A stretch of 64,000 bases of DNA from positions 1-64,000 of the forward strand of contig JAHZFK010000001.1 of assembly GCA_019421385.1 (NCBI GenBank). Direction: 5' to 3'. Made by a program: the position numbers and the translations under genes. The notes beneath the pieces are model-generated. The model searched no databases. It was not told the origin of the DNA and saw nothing but the letters and a program-made list of their open reading frames with translations. The DNA comes from Clostridiales bacterium. GTDB taxonomy: Bacteria; Bacillota; Clostridia; Oscillospirales; Butyricicoccaceae. How positions within the stretch are numbered: the first letter of the stretch is position 1; each line of letters starts with the position of its first letter. Shown here piece after piece: positions 25,807-34,730 of the stretch.

Positions 25807-27524
25807 TGAAAAAGCTCAAGGCGTTCTGGCTGCGGCGCAGCATTGCGACACGGCTGACGGCGCTGTTTGCGGTATTTCTCGTGCTGGGTGGCCTGTTCTG
25901 GCTATGGCCAATGTGCCGACTGGCCGCGCGGTATCATGTGGAAAACCAGTTTTACCTGACCGACACCGCAAACAATTATACCGCGGGCAAGGTGCAGGAA
26001 ACGCTCGGCTACACGCCGCAAGAGCTGCCCAGCCCCGGCACGGAAGCATACTGGCAGTTGAGAAGCGCGCTCTTTTACGACTATTGGGGCGAATTGACTG
26101 CGCTGACGTACTACGACCCAGTAAATGACGAGAATGTCTATTTCCCGCCCCGCATTCTGGTTGATGCGACACAGGCGGGCAGTCCCGCGCTCAATGTGGA
26201 CATTGGTCTGTTCCCCACCGAGGACATCATAGCCATCTGTCAGGAACTAACCGAACCGAATACGAATTCCGATGCGCGTTTGACCGCTTACGGCATGCAG
26301 ATCGGCAACAACTTTTTCCCCAACCGCATCGTGCATGCAGATGGGCGTGTTTTCCAGTCCACTATTCTTGTCCCTGAGGAGTCCACCTGCATCCCGACCT
26401 CTACCGTTAGCATCGAATATGACGATTTGAAAGCGCTCGACTTCGGCCTGCGCTTCCTCAACCATTATGGGCCGAGGAACGCACCGTCCGAGCAGCCGAT
26501 TTCCCCGCCCCGCGGCATCGACTATGCAGCAGACTACCAAGATATCCGGCTTACAGAAGAAACCGGCTACCAAATTGCTACTATTCGCACCTATTCCGTG
26601 ACCACTTGCATATGGCAGTCCGTCCGTATTCCAGTTTTCCTGTTTGTTGCGTTGTTGGCACTGTCGCTGTGGCTGCTGCGACGTATGATCCATCAAGAAG
26701 TCACTGACCCGCTGCATGACACCACCCGGCAGGCGCAGCACGTTGCGCACCTCGAATTTGACGCCTTCCACCCCGACACCGCCCGCGGCGACGAGATCGG
26801 CGATCTCAACCGCGCGCTCGCGGACATGGCGGGCGACCTACATCAGCGCTGGGACAGCGAGCGCGACCTCGAAGACCGACGGCAGCAGTTTGTCGCGGCA
26901 GCAAGCCATGACCTCAAAACCCCGCTCGCGCTCATCGGCGGCTACGCTGAGGCCATCGCGCAGGACATTTCCCCCGAGGAAAACGCGCGCTACCTTGCCG
27001 CCATCGAGCAGGAAACCGCCCGTATGAACAGTCTGGTGCGCGAAATGCTCGACTACACCCGTCTCGACCGCACGGACGAACTGGAACATCGTACCACCAT
27101 CGACCTTGCCGCGCTCATCCACAGCCTTGTGGATGAATATGCGCCGCTGTTCGAGCACCGCCGCCTGACCACAACGCTTGCCGACGGCGTGCGCATCCGC
27201 GGCGACGAGACATTGCTGCGCCGTGCATTCGGCTGTCTGCTTGAGAACGCCGCGAAATACTCCCCCGAGGACGGACGCGTCACAGTCACACTGCGTCTAG
27301 GCGGCGGACCGCTTCTCACCGTCGAAAATGACTGTGAGCCCATTCCGGAAAGCGAGCTGCCGCGCCTGTTTGAAATGTTTTACTGCGGCGACAAAGCAAG
27401 AAACCGTGCCGGCGGACATGGTTTAGGGCTTGCTATCACGCAAAAAATCTTTGCACTGCACGGCCTTGTCTGTCATGCGGAAAACACCGAAACCGGTGTG
27501 CGCTTTTGCATCACACGTCGATAA
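25806..27524 (+). CDS. Sensor histidine kinase
   Basis: The 572-residue kinase begins at ATG 25806, sharing one base with the regulator's stop. It has a membrane helix at 17-37, an extracellular sensor of about 235 residues and a second helix at about 273-293. HAMP follows, then the HisKA box with H368 (SHDLKTPLALIGGYAEAI), and an HATPase with LLENAAKYSPEDGRV and GGHGLGLAITQKIF. The unusually large outer domain probably senses an extracellular signal that I cannot name. No target operon is adjacent. Confidence 0.92.
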   Translation: MKKLKAFWLRRSIATRLTALFAVFLVLGGLFWLWPMCRLAARYHVENQFYLTDTANNYTAGKVQETLGYTPQELPSPGTEAYWQLRSALFYDYWGELTALTYYDPVNDENVYFPPRILVDATQAGSPALNVDIGLFPTEDIIAICQELTEPNTNSDARLTAYGMQIGNNFFPNRIVHADGRVFQSTILVPEESTCIPTSTVSIEYDDLKALDFGLRFLNHYGPRNAPSEQPISPPRGIDYAADYQDIRLTEETGYQIATIRTYSVTTCIWQSVRIPVFLFVALLALSLWLLRRMIHQEVTDPLHDTTRQAQHVAHLEFDAFHPDTARGDEIGDLNRALADMAGDLHQRWDSERDLEDRRQQFVAAASHDLKTPLALIGGYAEAIAQDISPEENARYLAAIEQETARMNSLVREMLDYTRLDRTDELEHRTTIDLAALIHSLVDEYAPLFEHRRLTTTLADGVRIRGDETLLRRAFGCLLENAAKYSPEDGRVTVTLRLGGGPLLTVENDCEPIPESELPRLFEMFYCGDKARNRAGGHGLGLAITQKIFALHGLVCHAENTETGVRFCITRR

Positions 27525-27532
27525 ATACGGCA

Positions 27533-27558
27533 AAAGCCGTCCCCTTAGGGACGGCTTT
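27533..27558. terminator. Bidirectional terminator
   Basis: An aaagccgtcc/ggacggcttt stem lies between the kinase stop and the converging PsiE-like gene, overlapping that gene's last codons. Confidence 0.85.
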
Positions 27559-28024
27559 CTTTCGTGTTCTCTTTTTCTTCTTTCCGCAGAGAAAAGCCAA
27601 ACACCTCAGCCCGGACATCGTTTTCGATCTCCTTTTTGCTTCTCTTACGGCGATCCAGATGCGAAATATACAGATACTTACGGATGACAAACAACACGCC
27701 GACCGACAGCACTGCCAGCAGATTTTCCAGCGGCGATGTATGCTCCACGATCATCTGACGGGCGATTGCGAGCAGCATAACATCCACCACTGAGTCAATG
27801 GTATAACTGGTGATCATCTTGATCAGCTCGATGCCAATGATAATCAAGCAGGCGTCACTCAGCCGCTCCTGAAAGTAATCCGGCACCAAAAACATCTGGT
27901 TTAGTTCGGTCGTCCATACCAGCCCGACACTGCCTACCACACAGGCCAGCAGGATGATCAGTCCCAGCGTGATCTCAATGGCAGTCGCCGCACTGGATAT
28001 CTTATCGCGCAGATCCGAATTCAT
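27545..28024 (-). CDS. PsiE-like membrane protein
   Basis: The 159-residue protein starts at ATG 28024, preceded by AAGGAG. It has four membrane helices (about residues 13-35, 58-80, 84-100 and 104-122). The C-terminal LLAVLSVGVLFVIRKYLYIS and the helix-loop pattern resemble the phosphate-starvation-inducible PsiE family, whose role is unknown. The match is by pattern and moderate only. It is transcribed alone, convergent with the two-component genes. Confidence 0.55.
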   Translation of the reverse strand: MNSDLRDKISSAATAIEITLGLIILLACVVGSVGLVWTTELNQMFLVPDYFQERLSDACLIIIGIELIKMITSYTIDSVVDVMLLAIARQMIVEHTSPLENLLAVLSVGVLFVIRKYLYISHLDRRKRSKKEIENDVRAEVFGFSLRKEEKENTKESRP

Positions 28025-28075
28025 CTTTTTCTCCTTCATTCCTCATTTTCCATTCCAGTCTCAATTAGTATAGCA

Positions 28076-28112
28076 AAATTGTCCGCCGACTGCAACAGTC
28101 AGCGGACAATTT
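28076..28112 (-). terminator. Terminator of the NSS transporter gene
   Basis: An aaattgtccgc/gcggacaattt stem lies 43 bases past the transporter stop, with T on the minus strand. Confidence 0.85.
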
Positions 28113-28154
28113 CCGTGGGAAAGGGACGATATTCTCGGAATTAAAGCTTTTATG

Positions 28155-29549
28155 TCAGCCGATGCCGCCCCAAGCGATGCCGAGCACAAAGCACAGCACG
28201 CAAAGCGGAACAAACACATACTTGCCGAACGGGATAAACCACTTCATAACCGGTTTGTCCGAGCCTAACTGCGCGGCTCCAATCGCAGTCTCCTTCTTCA
28301 TGACCCAGAAGAACATGATACCCGCAGTCACTGCGCCGAGCGGCAGAATGTAGATCGAAACCATATCCATCCACTGCGAGGTCCAAGGCTGGATGACCAG
28401 CGCGATAGCCAGCGAGACCGCATGGATGATCACGGTCGGGATCCAGCGTTTGAGCTTGAACTGATCCTGCAGGAAGTTGATCGGCACCTCAAGCAGATTG
28501 ATGACCGAGGATACACCTGCAAACAGGATTGCGACGTAGAAGAAGATAACAATCAAGCGAGCGATGCCGCCCATGCCGTTGAATACGGGGAGAACGTAGA
28601 TGAACATCAGACCAGGGCCACCGCTACCGAGATCGGCGCCGGCAGAAGCCATCGCAGGGATCATGACGAACATCGCCAGCAATGCAGCCGAGGTGTCCAT
28701 GATCGCGCAAATGATAGCAGACTGACGAATCTTGACGTCGCTGCCCAGATACGAGCCGTATACGACCGAGCCGGAGCCTGCCACAGACAGCGAGAAGAAG
28801 CACTGACCGAATGCATAGACCCAAACCTCCGGATTGAGCAGGCCAGCCGGGTTGAGGGTGAAGATGTACTTATAGCCAGCTTCGGTGCCCGGGATAAACA
28901 CCATGACAACGGCCAGAATGACAAACAGCACATACAGCGCGGGGATCATGATCTTACAGGATTTCTCAATGCCGCCCGCAACGCCCATGACCATAACCAG
29001 CAGCGATACGATCACGCCGACGATAATCCACATGTTGTTTGCGCCGCCGGTCGAGAAAGTCATCTGGATCGCTTCGCCTAGGCTACTTGCCTCGGGCGCG
29101 ACCGCACCGAAGGTACCGCCGATGATGTTCATATCCTGACCCATCGCGCTCAGTTCGCCGGTAAAAGCCATCTTGGCGTAGTAGAACACCCAACCCATGA
29201 TGACTGCATAACCGGTCGCCAGACAGAACGCGCCGACGATCGGCACTGCGCCCAGCCATTCACCGATCGACTTGGGCTTGCCGCCGTCCTCCATTGCCTT
29301 TCCGAACGCACCGGACGGGCCGCTCTTGGCCCAGCGGCCGAGCGAGAACTCCTCCATCATGCCGGACTGACAGATGATAGCTGCAAAGATGAAATACGGA
29401 ATGAGGAAGGTCAAGCCGCCATACTTGGAAACCAGCATCGGGAAGCGCCATACGTTCGCCATGCCGACACACGAGCCGACCGCGGCCATGATAAAGCCCC
29501 ACTGAGACTTAAAGCCGTCTGTCTTTACGGTGCTCTGATTATTACTCAT
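28155..29549 (-). CDS. Sodium-dependent amino-acid transporter (NSS family, TnaT-like)
   Basis: The 464-residue protein has the NSS/LeuT features: QWGFIMAAVGSCVGMANVWR then FPMLVSKYGG for the Na+ and substrate site in TM1, and FFSLSVAGSGSVVYGSYL for TM6. About eleven helices are predicted. It takes up an amino acid with Na+. It follows the tryptophanase-family lyase gene, separated by a terminator. In Symbiobacterium a transporter of this family next to tryptophanase (TnaT) carries tryptophan. Uptake of the lyase substrate is therefore the likely role. The start is ATG 29549 after AAGGGGTG. Confidence 0.9.
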   Translation of the reverse strand: MSNNQSTVKTDGFKSQWGFIMAAVGSCVGMANVWRFPMLVSKYGGLTFLIPYFIFAAIICQSGMMEEFSLGRWAKSGPSGAFGKAMEDGGKPKSIGEWLGAVPIVGAFCLATGYAVIMGWVFYYAKMAFTGELSAMGQDMNIIGGTFGAVAPEASSLGEAIQMTFSTGGANNMWIIVGVIVSLLVMVMGVAGGIEKSCKIMIPALYVLFVILAVVMVFIPGTEAGYKYIFTLNPAGLLNPEVWVYAFGQCFFSLSVAGSGSVVYGSYLGSDVKIRQSAIICAIMDTSAALLAMFVMIPAMASAGADLGSGGPGLMFIYVLPVFNGMGGIARLIVIFFYVAILFAGVSSVINLLEVPINFLQDQFKLKRWIPTVIIHAVSLAIALVIQPWTSQWMDMVSIYILPLGAVTAGIMFFWVMKKETAIGAAQLGSDKPVMKWFIPFGKYVFVPLCVLCFVLGIAWGGIG

Positions 29550-29586
29550 ACTTTACACCCCTTTTTTATACCGATATCCGGTAAAT

Positions 29587-29623
29587 AAAAACGCCTGCGG
29601 AACTCTTTACTTTTCCGCAGGCG
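29587..29623 (-). terminator. Terminator of the lyase gene
   Basis: A cgcctgcggaa/ttccgcaggcg stem (29592-29602 with 29613-29623) is followed by five T on the minus strand, upstream of the NSS gene. Confidence 0.88.
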
Positions 29624-29690
29624 CCTTTGCCTAGTCGTTCCTGTACTCTTTCCACGCGGCGCAGGTTACGCCCTGATTGTCTCGATCAGA

Positions 29691-31352
29691 TTACTTCTCT
29701 TCGTTCGGGTACGGCTCGAGGAACGCATGGAAGTGACGCATCGGCAGCTTGTGGCCCCAAACAATGCGCATATTCGGGATGGACTCGCGATCCTTATACA
29801 GCTGTGCAACAGCTGCGATAACGTAGTCCAGATGCTCCTTGGTCAGGCGGCTGCGGTCGATTGCGAAACGAACAACGTTTGCCAGCTCAGCCTGCTGCTC
29901 CGGGGTCTTGAGGTCATACTCCATAGAGAAGTCGCCCAACTCGGAAACGCGGATACCATAGCGGCGGATCAGCTCCAGCGAGAAGCCGGTGCCAGCGAAG
30001 GTAGTGTGATCGCGCTTGCCATCGAAGAACTCATCCATGTTGATGTAAACAGCGTGGCCGCCTGCCGGCAGAACAACGCCCTTAACGCCAGCATTGTAGA
30101 AGCCCTGAGCCAGATACTCGCACTGCATCGCGCGATCATGCTGATACTCAAAGTCGCAGGACTCATAGAGACCAGCAGCCAGAGCCATAATGTCACGGCC
30201 GGACATGCCGCCGTAGGAGTCGTTGCCGTAGCAGGAGATCTGCTTAACCTTGATCAGAACGCCTACGTCGGTCTTGACGGAGCCATCCTCGTTGAAGTCG
30301 GAGAACTTCTTCCAGAACAGACCCTGATCGCGGAATGCCAGCATGCCGCCCATGTTAGCGTGACCGTCCTTCTTAGCGGACATAGTGAACGCGTCGCAGT
30401 AAGAGAACATCTCGGTCGCGATCTCAGCGATGGACTTATCAGCGTAGCCCTCTTCGTTCATCTTGATGTAGTAAGCGTTTTCAGCCCAACGTGCAACGTC
30501 AAATACCAGCGGGATATCGTACTTATGCGCAACACGGTTGATCTCGCGGATGTTCGCCATGGAAACCGGCTGGCCGCAGATCGGGTTGTTGGTGATGCAG
30601 GTGAAGATCAGCGGAACGTTCTCTACGCCAACCGCATTGATCAGCTGCTCCAGCTTTTCGATATCCATGTTGCCCTTGAAGGGGTTCTTCTCGTACTTGC
30701 CGCCTTCCGGTACTTCGTACAGCAGTTCCTTGTTGTACAGGTTACGCGGAATGGAGCCCATCTGCTTGATGTTGCCCTCGGTGGTGTCGAAGTGGCCGTT
30801 GGACGGGATGGTGAATACCTTGCCCGGATGACGAGCAGCCAGAATCTTCTTAACGATCTCCATCAGAACGGACTCAGCTGCACGGCCCTGCTGGATGATG
30901 AAGGTGTTCGGACGCTCCATCTGCTTTGCGCCGCCATTGAACAGACCGCCCTCGTACTCGCAGAGGTACAGTTCGTCCATCATCTTCTCCAGATCACGGC
31001 AATCGGTGCGAACCAGATCGATGCTCTTCTTCCAGTTCTTCTCGCCGCCGCGCTCGAAGATGTCGCGGAAGGTGTCGAGCAGAACGTAGTAACCAGTGTT
31101 GCGGCCGTAAGCCTCATCGCCCAGGAACAGGGTAGCCCACTGCTGATTGGTCATCGCGGTGGTACCGGAGTCAGAAAGCATATCAACGGTCAGCAGACCG
31201 GACGGGAAGGAAAATTCGTTCCAGTGAGTAGCGTTCAGCGCGCGCTCACGCTGCTCCACAGTAGCCTGGGGCAGATCGCGTACCACATATGCGCAGTGCT
31301 GGGGCATCTCAACGGTCTGAGCCAGAGGATAATGCTTTACGTTCTTGTCCAT
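29691..31352 (-). CDS. Tryptophanase/tyrosine phenol-lyase family PLP enzyme, with insertion
   Basis: The 553-residue enzyme starts at ATG 31352, 9 bases after GGAGGT. Family landmarks are MLSDSGTTAMTNQQWA, LGDEAY, QQGRAAE, GNMDIEKLEQLI, GQPVSMANIREINR, D285 in VFDVARWAENAYYIK and the PLP lysine K328 in TMSAKKDGHANMGG. It is about 80-95 residues longer than TnaA or TPL. Some 43 extra residues (about 90-150, rich in Lys/Asp/Glu) lie between DEAY and QGRAAE. The reaction is beta-elimination of an amino acid to pyruvate and ammonia. Tryptophan (indole), tyrosine (phenol) or another substrate cannot be distinguished safely. Confidence 0.85.
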   Translation of the reverse strand: MDKNVKHYPLAQTVEMPQHCAYVVRDLPQATVEQRERALNATHWNEFSFPSGLLTVDMLSDSGTTAMTNQQWATLFLGDEAYGRNTGYYVLLDTFRDIFERGGEKNWKKSIDLVRTDCRDLEKMMDELYLCEYEGGLFNGGAKQMERPNTFIIQQGRAAESVLMEIVKKILAARHPGKVFTIPSNGHFDTTEGNIKQMGSIPRNLYNKELLYEVPEGGKYEKNPFKGNMDIEKLEQLINAVGVENVPLIFTCITNNPICGQPVSMANIREINRVAHKYDIPLVFDVARWAENAYYIKMNEEGYADKSIAEIATEMFSYCDAFTMSAKKDGHANMGGMLAFRDQGLFWKKFSDFNEDGSVKTDVGVLIKVKQISCYGNDSYGGMSGRDIMALAAGLYESCDFEYQHDRAMQCEYLAQGFYNAGVKGVVLPAGGHAVYINMDEFFDGKRDHTTFAGTGFSLELIRRYGIRVSELGDFSMEYDLKTPEQQAELANVVRFAIDRSRLTKEHLDYVIAAVAQLYKDRESIPNMRIVWGHKLPMRHFHAFLEPYPNEEK

Positions 31353-31491
31353 AATATTTACCTCCATTATGCTGGCGTTATGCGCCATTATTTTTAGAGG
31401 ATACCCCGGTCATCGATCACATGTTTCCCATAACATGCAATTCCGACTGGCGGACAGTATCTTTCACTAACGTGACGAATGAAATAATTGT

Positions 31492-31869
31492 TTACAGGGC
31501 CGCGATGAATTCGATCTCGACCAGCGCATCCTTGGGCAGGCGCGCGACTTCAACAGCAGAACGTGCCGGATAACCGCCTTCGCCAAAGAACGTAGCATAC
31601 ACCTCGTTCATTGCGCCGAAGTTGTTCATGTCGCTGAGGAATACGGTCGTTTTGATGATGCGGTCCATACCCACACCAGCCTCTGCCAGAATCGCCTTAA
31701 CGTTCTCCAGCGACTGACGGGTCTGTGCTGCAATTCCTTCGGGGAATGCACCGGTTGCCGGGTCGATCGGCAGCTGACCAGAAGTGATGACCAATCCGTC
31801 GGTTGCGACGGCCTGTGCGTACGGTCCGATTGCCGCGGGGGCCAGATCCGTACTGATGACTTTTTTCAT
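31492..31869 (-). CDS. ridA: RidA-family enamine/imine deaminase
   Basis: The 125-residue protein is a clear RidA (YjgF) member: AAIGPYAQAV at the N-terminus, TSGQLPIDPATG and the catalytic Arg R103 in PARSAVEVARLPKDALVEIE. RidA hydrolyses reactive enamines such as 2-aminoacrylate. Beta-eliminating lyases release exactly this compound, which explains the location just upstream of the lyase gene. The start is ATG 31869, with AAGGAGG about 10 bases upstream. Confidence 0.95.
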   Translation of the reverse strand: MKKVISTDLAPAAIGPYAQAVATDGLVITSGQLPIDPATGAFPEGIAAQTRQSLENVKAILAEAGVGMDRIIKTTVFLSDMNNFGAMNEVYATFFGEGGYPARSAVEVARLPKDALVEIEFIAAL

Positions 31870-31895
31870 CCTTTCCACGCCTCCTTTTCTGAGAT

Positions 31896-31924
31896 AAATT
31901 TATCATTCGAATAATATTTTGTCA
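31896..31924 (-). promoter_or_regulatory. Probable promoter of ridA and the lyase gene
   Basis: On the minus strand, TTGACA (31919-31924) lies 17 bases from TAAATT (31896-31901), 27 bases before the ridA start. Confidence 0.6.
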
Positions 31925-32030
31925 AGCATGTTTTGTACATTTTGTATGATGGCACACTTTTATTTTTCGCTTTTGTGGGAATTTTACATAGTTTTTGTAG
32001 AAGTTGTATAATAACTTTTTCTTTTAATTG

Positions 32031-32082
32031 TGAGAAATTATTCTCATCTTTTTTGACATTTCTCTTTTCTTTACGTTATAAT
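32031..32082 (+). promoter_or_regulatory. Promoter and possible operator of the YheO-type regulator gene
   Basis: TTGACA (32053-32058) is 18 bases from TATAAT (32077-32082). A perfect inverted repeat, tgagaa-atta-ttctca (32031-32046), sits just upstream of the -35 box, in the divergent region shared with ridA. Confidence 0.75.
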
Positions 32083-32130
32083 AAAATCAAGGTCAAAAAC
32101 CTGTCTGATTTTTGAAAATGAGGTGAGCGT

Positions 32131-32829
32131 ATGGCCAATCCGTTGCTGCAACATTATATGAAACTGACCGAATTTCTCGGTCAGGCACTTGGCCCCGATT
32201 ATGAGGTCGCGCTGCACGACCTGACCGATAAAAACCGCTCGATCATCGCCATCGCCAATAATCATGTCAGCGGGCGTGAGGTCGGCGCTCCCCTGACCAA
32301 TGTGGCGCTCAAAATCCTGATGGATAAAAGTTATGAGTCGCAGGACTACCGTCTGCACTACTGCGGCGTATCCGCCGCAGGCAAAACGCTGCGCTCCTCG
32401 ACGCTGTTCATCAAACAAAACGGACGGCTGATCGGTATGCTGTGCATCAATTTTGATGACAGCCGATATCAGGCTGCCAGTGAAAGCATCCTGCGCCTGT
32501 GCCACCCGGATGCATTTGTAGAAGACCACTGCCAGCCCGACCACGCCTTGGACGGCAGCGAAGCGGTGCGCGTCGTGCCCGCAACTACCGAGAGTTTCCA
32601 TAATTCTATTGATGCCGTCGCAGGCGATGCCGTGAACCGCGAGTTGGCGCGGCTGGGCGTCACCGCCGACCGGCTGACACCGGACGAGCGCATCCAGATC
32701 ATTTCTTCGCTCGAAACGGGCGGTATTTTCCTGCTCAAGGGCGCGGTCAAGGATGTGGCCGATGCGCTGCATTGCTCACAGGCCAGCGTCTACCGCTATC
32801 TTTCTCAAATCAAGAAAGACGACACCTGA
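32131..32829 (+). CDS. YheO/DauR-type transcriptional regulator (PAS-like + HTH)
   Basis: This 232-residue regulator has an N-terminal YheO PAS-like domain (about residues 5-115: LGPDYEVALHDLTDKNRSII, GRLIGMLCINFDDSR). A C-terminal HTH_22 helix-turn-helix follows (KGAVKDVADALHCSQASVYR). DauR of Pseudomonas represses a D-amino-acid dehydrogenase operon, so sensing an amino acid is plausible. The gene is divergent from ridA-lyase, the natural target. The start is ATG 32131 after GAGGTG. Confidence 0.88.
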   Translation: MANPLLQHYMKLTEFLGQALGPDYEVALHDLTDKNRSIIAIANNHVSGREVGAPLTNVALKILMDKSYESQDYRLHYCGVSAAGKTLRSSTLFIKQNGRLIGMLCINFDDSRYQAASESILRLCHPDAFVEDHCQPDHALDGSEAVRVVPATTESFHNSIDAVAGDAVNRELARLGVTADRLTPDERIQIISSLETGGIFLLKGAVKDVADALHCSQASVYRYLSQIKKDDT

Positions 32830-32850
32830 TTCCCTTCCGGCAAACAAACG

Positions 32851-32877
32851 AAAAATGAGCGCTTTGCGCTCATTTTT
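32851..32877 (+). terminator. Terminator of the YheO-type gene
   Basis: A perfect 12-bp stem (32851-32862 with 32866-32877) ends in T. Confidence 0.9.
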
Positions 32878-32906
32878 CACTGCTATCCAAAAAGGAGGAA
32901 CCTGTT

Positions 32907-33677
32907 ATGCTGATTCCTGTCACTGCCGCCGATGTGCCGGATTTTCTCACCGCCTGCACCTATGAGCATGTGTTCGGCTCCCGCGCCCGCACCGCGCTGT
33001 CCGCACATGGGCTGGGCAGCGAAGCAGTGCAGTTTTTCCTGTGCCGCAAGGGGCGTGAACCTGCCGCGGCGCTCTGCTATACGGACGGTGTACTGACCAT
33101 CTCTTCCGACGAGCGCGCCGACCCTGCGCCAATTGCAGAACTGGCACGGCGTTTGCCAGTGCATGAAATCGACACCAATTGGGCACAGTGCCAAGCGTTG
33201 CAGGCGCTGCTTGGCGGACAAACGGACAGCTCCTATTATATGGTGTATCGCGGCGCGCAGCAGCAGCTTGACTGTCCGGATATCGTTCCCGGCGACAAAC
33301 GCGCGGTGTTTGATGTATTGCAGCGCAGCCACGAATACTACCGCACGCATCTCGACTACGATGTCTGGGCAGCCGATCTGGACTGCCGCCTGTCGCGCGG
33401 ACTGTCCGAACTGTACCAACTGGAGGCGGACGGCACGGTCATCGGTACCGGCAGCATCGTCTCATGGGATGACGAATGCGGTGTGATCGGCGCGGTCGCC
33501 GTCGTTCCGGAGTACCGCCACCGCGGACTGGGCAACCGCATCAGCCGTTTTCTGGTGCAGCGCATCCAGAAATGCGGCAAAACGCCGCGCCTGATTGCGG
33601 GATATGATGAAGTAGCCGAACTGTATCGTCAGATCGGCTTTGCGCCCTGCGGACGGTGGGGCGAATTATACATATAG
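32907..33677 (+). CDS. GNAT-family N-acetyltransferase
   Basis: The 256-residue protein has the acetyl-CoA binding motif A late in the chain (GVIGAVAVVPEYRHRGLGNR, an R/Q-x-x-G-x-G/A type loop) and ends in the usual beta-bulge region (ELYRQIGFAPCG). The first 130 residues are a divergent N-terminal half, as in two-domain GNATs. The substrate is unknown. The start is ATG 32907 after AAGGAGG. It is 12 bases from the aldolase gene, so they share a transcript. Confidence 0.85.
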   Translation: MLIPVTAADVPDFLTACTYEHVFGSRARTALSAHGLGSEAVQFFLCRKGREPAAALCYTDGVLTISSDERADPAPIAELARRLPVHEIDTNWAQCQALQALLGGQTDSSYYMVYRGAQQQLDCPDIVPGDKRAVFDVLQRSHEYYRTHLDYDVWAADLDCRLSRGLSELYQLEADGTVIGTGSIVSWDDECGVIGAVAVVPEYRHRGLGNRISRFLVQRIQKCGKTPRLIAGYDEVAELYRQIGFAPCGRWGELYI

Positions 33678-33689
33678 GAGGATACTATC

Positions 33690-34727
33690 ATGCGTTACAT
33701 TGATTTGCGAAGCGACACGGTCACTCAACCGACACAGGCCATGCGGGATGCGATGGCAGCCGCCGTGGTGGGAGACGATGTATTTGACGATGACCCCACG
33801 ATACACGAGCTGGAAGCCTACGCTGCCGAGCGGCTGGGCAAGGAGGCCGCGGTATTTATCACCTCAGGTATGCAAGGCAACGCCTGTGCACTGATGGCAC
33901 ACACCCGCCGCGGCGACTGCGTCATCATCGACCCGCACTCCCATATTGCCGAGCATGAAGCCGGCTCCTACGGCCAGCTTTCGGGCGTATCGCTCCGCTT
34001 CCCGCAGAGCGTCAACGGCACCATGGACCCGGATTCTGTGCGTGACTGCCTGACCGATGACAGCGACGTACAGGTGGCGCCAGCAACGCTTGTGGTCGTA
34101 GAGAATGCCCATTCCACCGGCGCGGTGGTTTCGCTCGACAATATGCGTGCAATCTATGAAACTGCACACGAAAAGGGCGTGGCTGTGCATCTGGACGGCG
34201 CGCGGCTGTTCAATGCTGCGGCTGTTTTGGGCGTTTCCGATGTGCGTGAGATGACGCAATACTGCGATACTGTGATGTGCTGCCTCTCCAAGGGCTTGTG
34301 TGCTCCGGTCGGCTCTATTCTGGCCGGACCGAAGGACCTGATCTGGCGGGCGCGCCGCGCGCGCCGCATTCTCGGCGGCGGCCTGCGGCAAGGCGGTTTT
34401 CTGGCAGCGGCGGGACTGATTGCGCTGCGCGATATGACCGACCGTCTCAAGGAAGATCACGAAAACGCAGCGTATCTTGGCGCGCTGCTGGATGAGATCG
34501 ACGGCGTGCAGGTGTTCCGCGACCGTTTGGATATCGATATGGTGTTCTTTACCACCGACTGGAGTGCGGACAAAGCCTCCCGTTATCCCACTTGGATGCT
34601 GGAGCACGGCGTCAAGGTCACGGGCTGCGCAGGCGGAGAGTACCGCATGGTCTGCCATCATGATATTTCCCGCGCAGACTGCGATCAGACCGCACAACTG
34701 GTGCGCACATTCGCCGCGGAGGGGTGA
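33690..34727 (+). CDS. ltaE: Low-specificity L-threonine aldolase
   Basis: The 345-residue fold-type I PLP enzyme cleaves L-threonine or allo-threonine to glycine and acetaldehyde. Features are YIDLRSDTVTQPTQAMRDAM, GDDVFDDDPT, HLDGARLFNAA (167-177) and K201 in CCLSKGLCAPVGS, with a later ARRARRILGGGLRQGG block. It is the middle gene of a three-gene unit with a GNAT and a YczE-like membrane protein. The start is ATG 33690 after TAGGAGG. Confidence 0.93.
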   Translation: MRYIDLRSDTVTQPTQAMRDAMAAAVVGDDVFDDDPTIHELEAYAAERLGKEAAVFITSGMQGNACALMAHTRRGDCVIIDPHSHIAEHEAGSYGQLSGVSLRFPQSVNGTMDPDSVRDCLTDDSDVQVAPATLVVVENAHSTGAVVSLDNMRAIYETAHEKGVAVHLDGARLFNAAAVLGVSDVREMTQYCDTVMCCLSKGLCAPVGSILAGPKDLIWRARRARRILGGGLRQGGFLAAAGLIALRDMTDRLKEDHENAAYLGALLDEIDGVQVFRDRLDIDMVFFTTDWSADKASRYPTWMLEHGVKVTGCAGGEYRMVCHHDISRADCDQTAQLVRTFAAEG

Positions 34728-34730
34728 CTC

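Noticed and set aside
29727..31397. A 556-residue open frame on the plus strand opposite the tryptophanase-family gene
   Set aside because: It is the mirror frame of a highly biased, GC-rich gene, lacks a ribosome site and has no family features, whereas the minus-strand protein has all PLP motifs.
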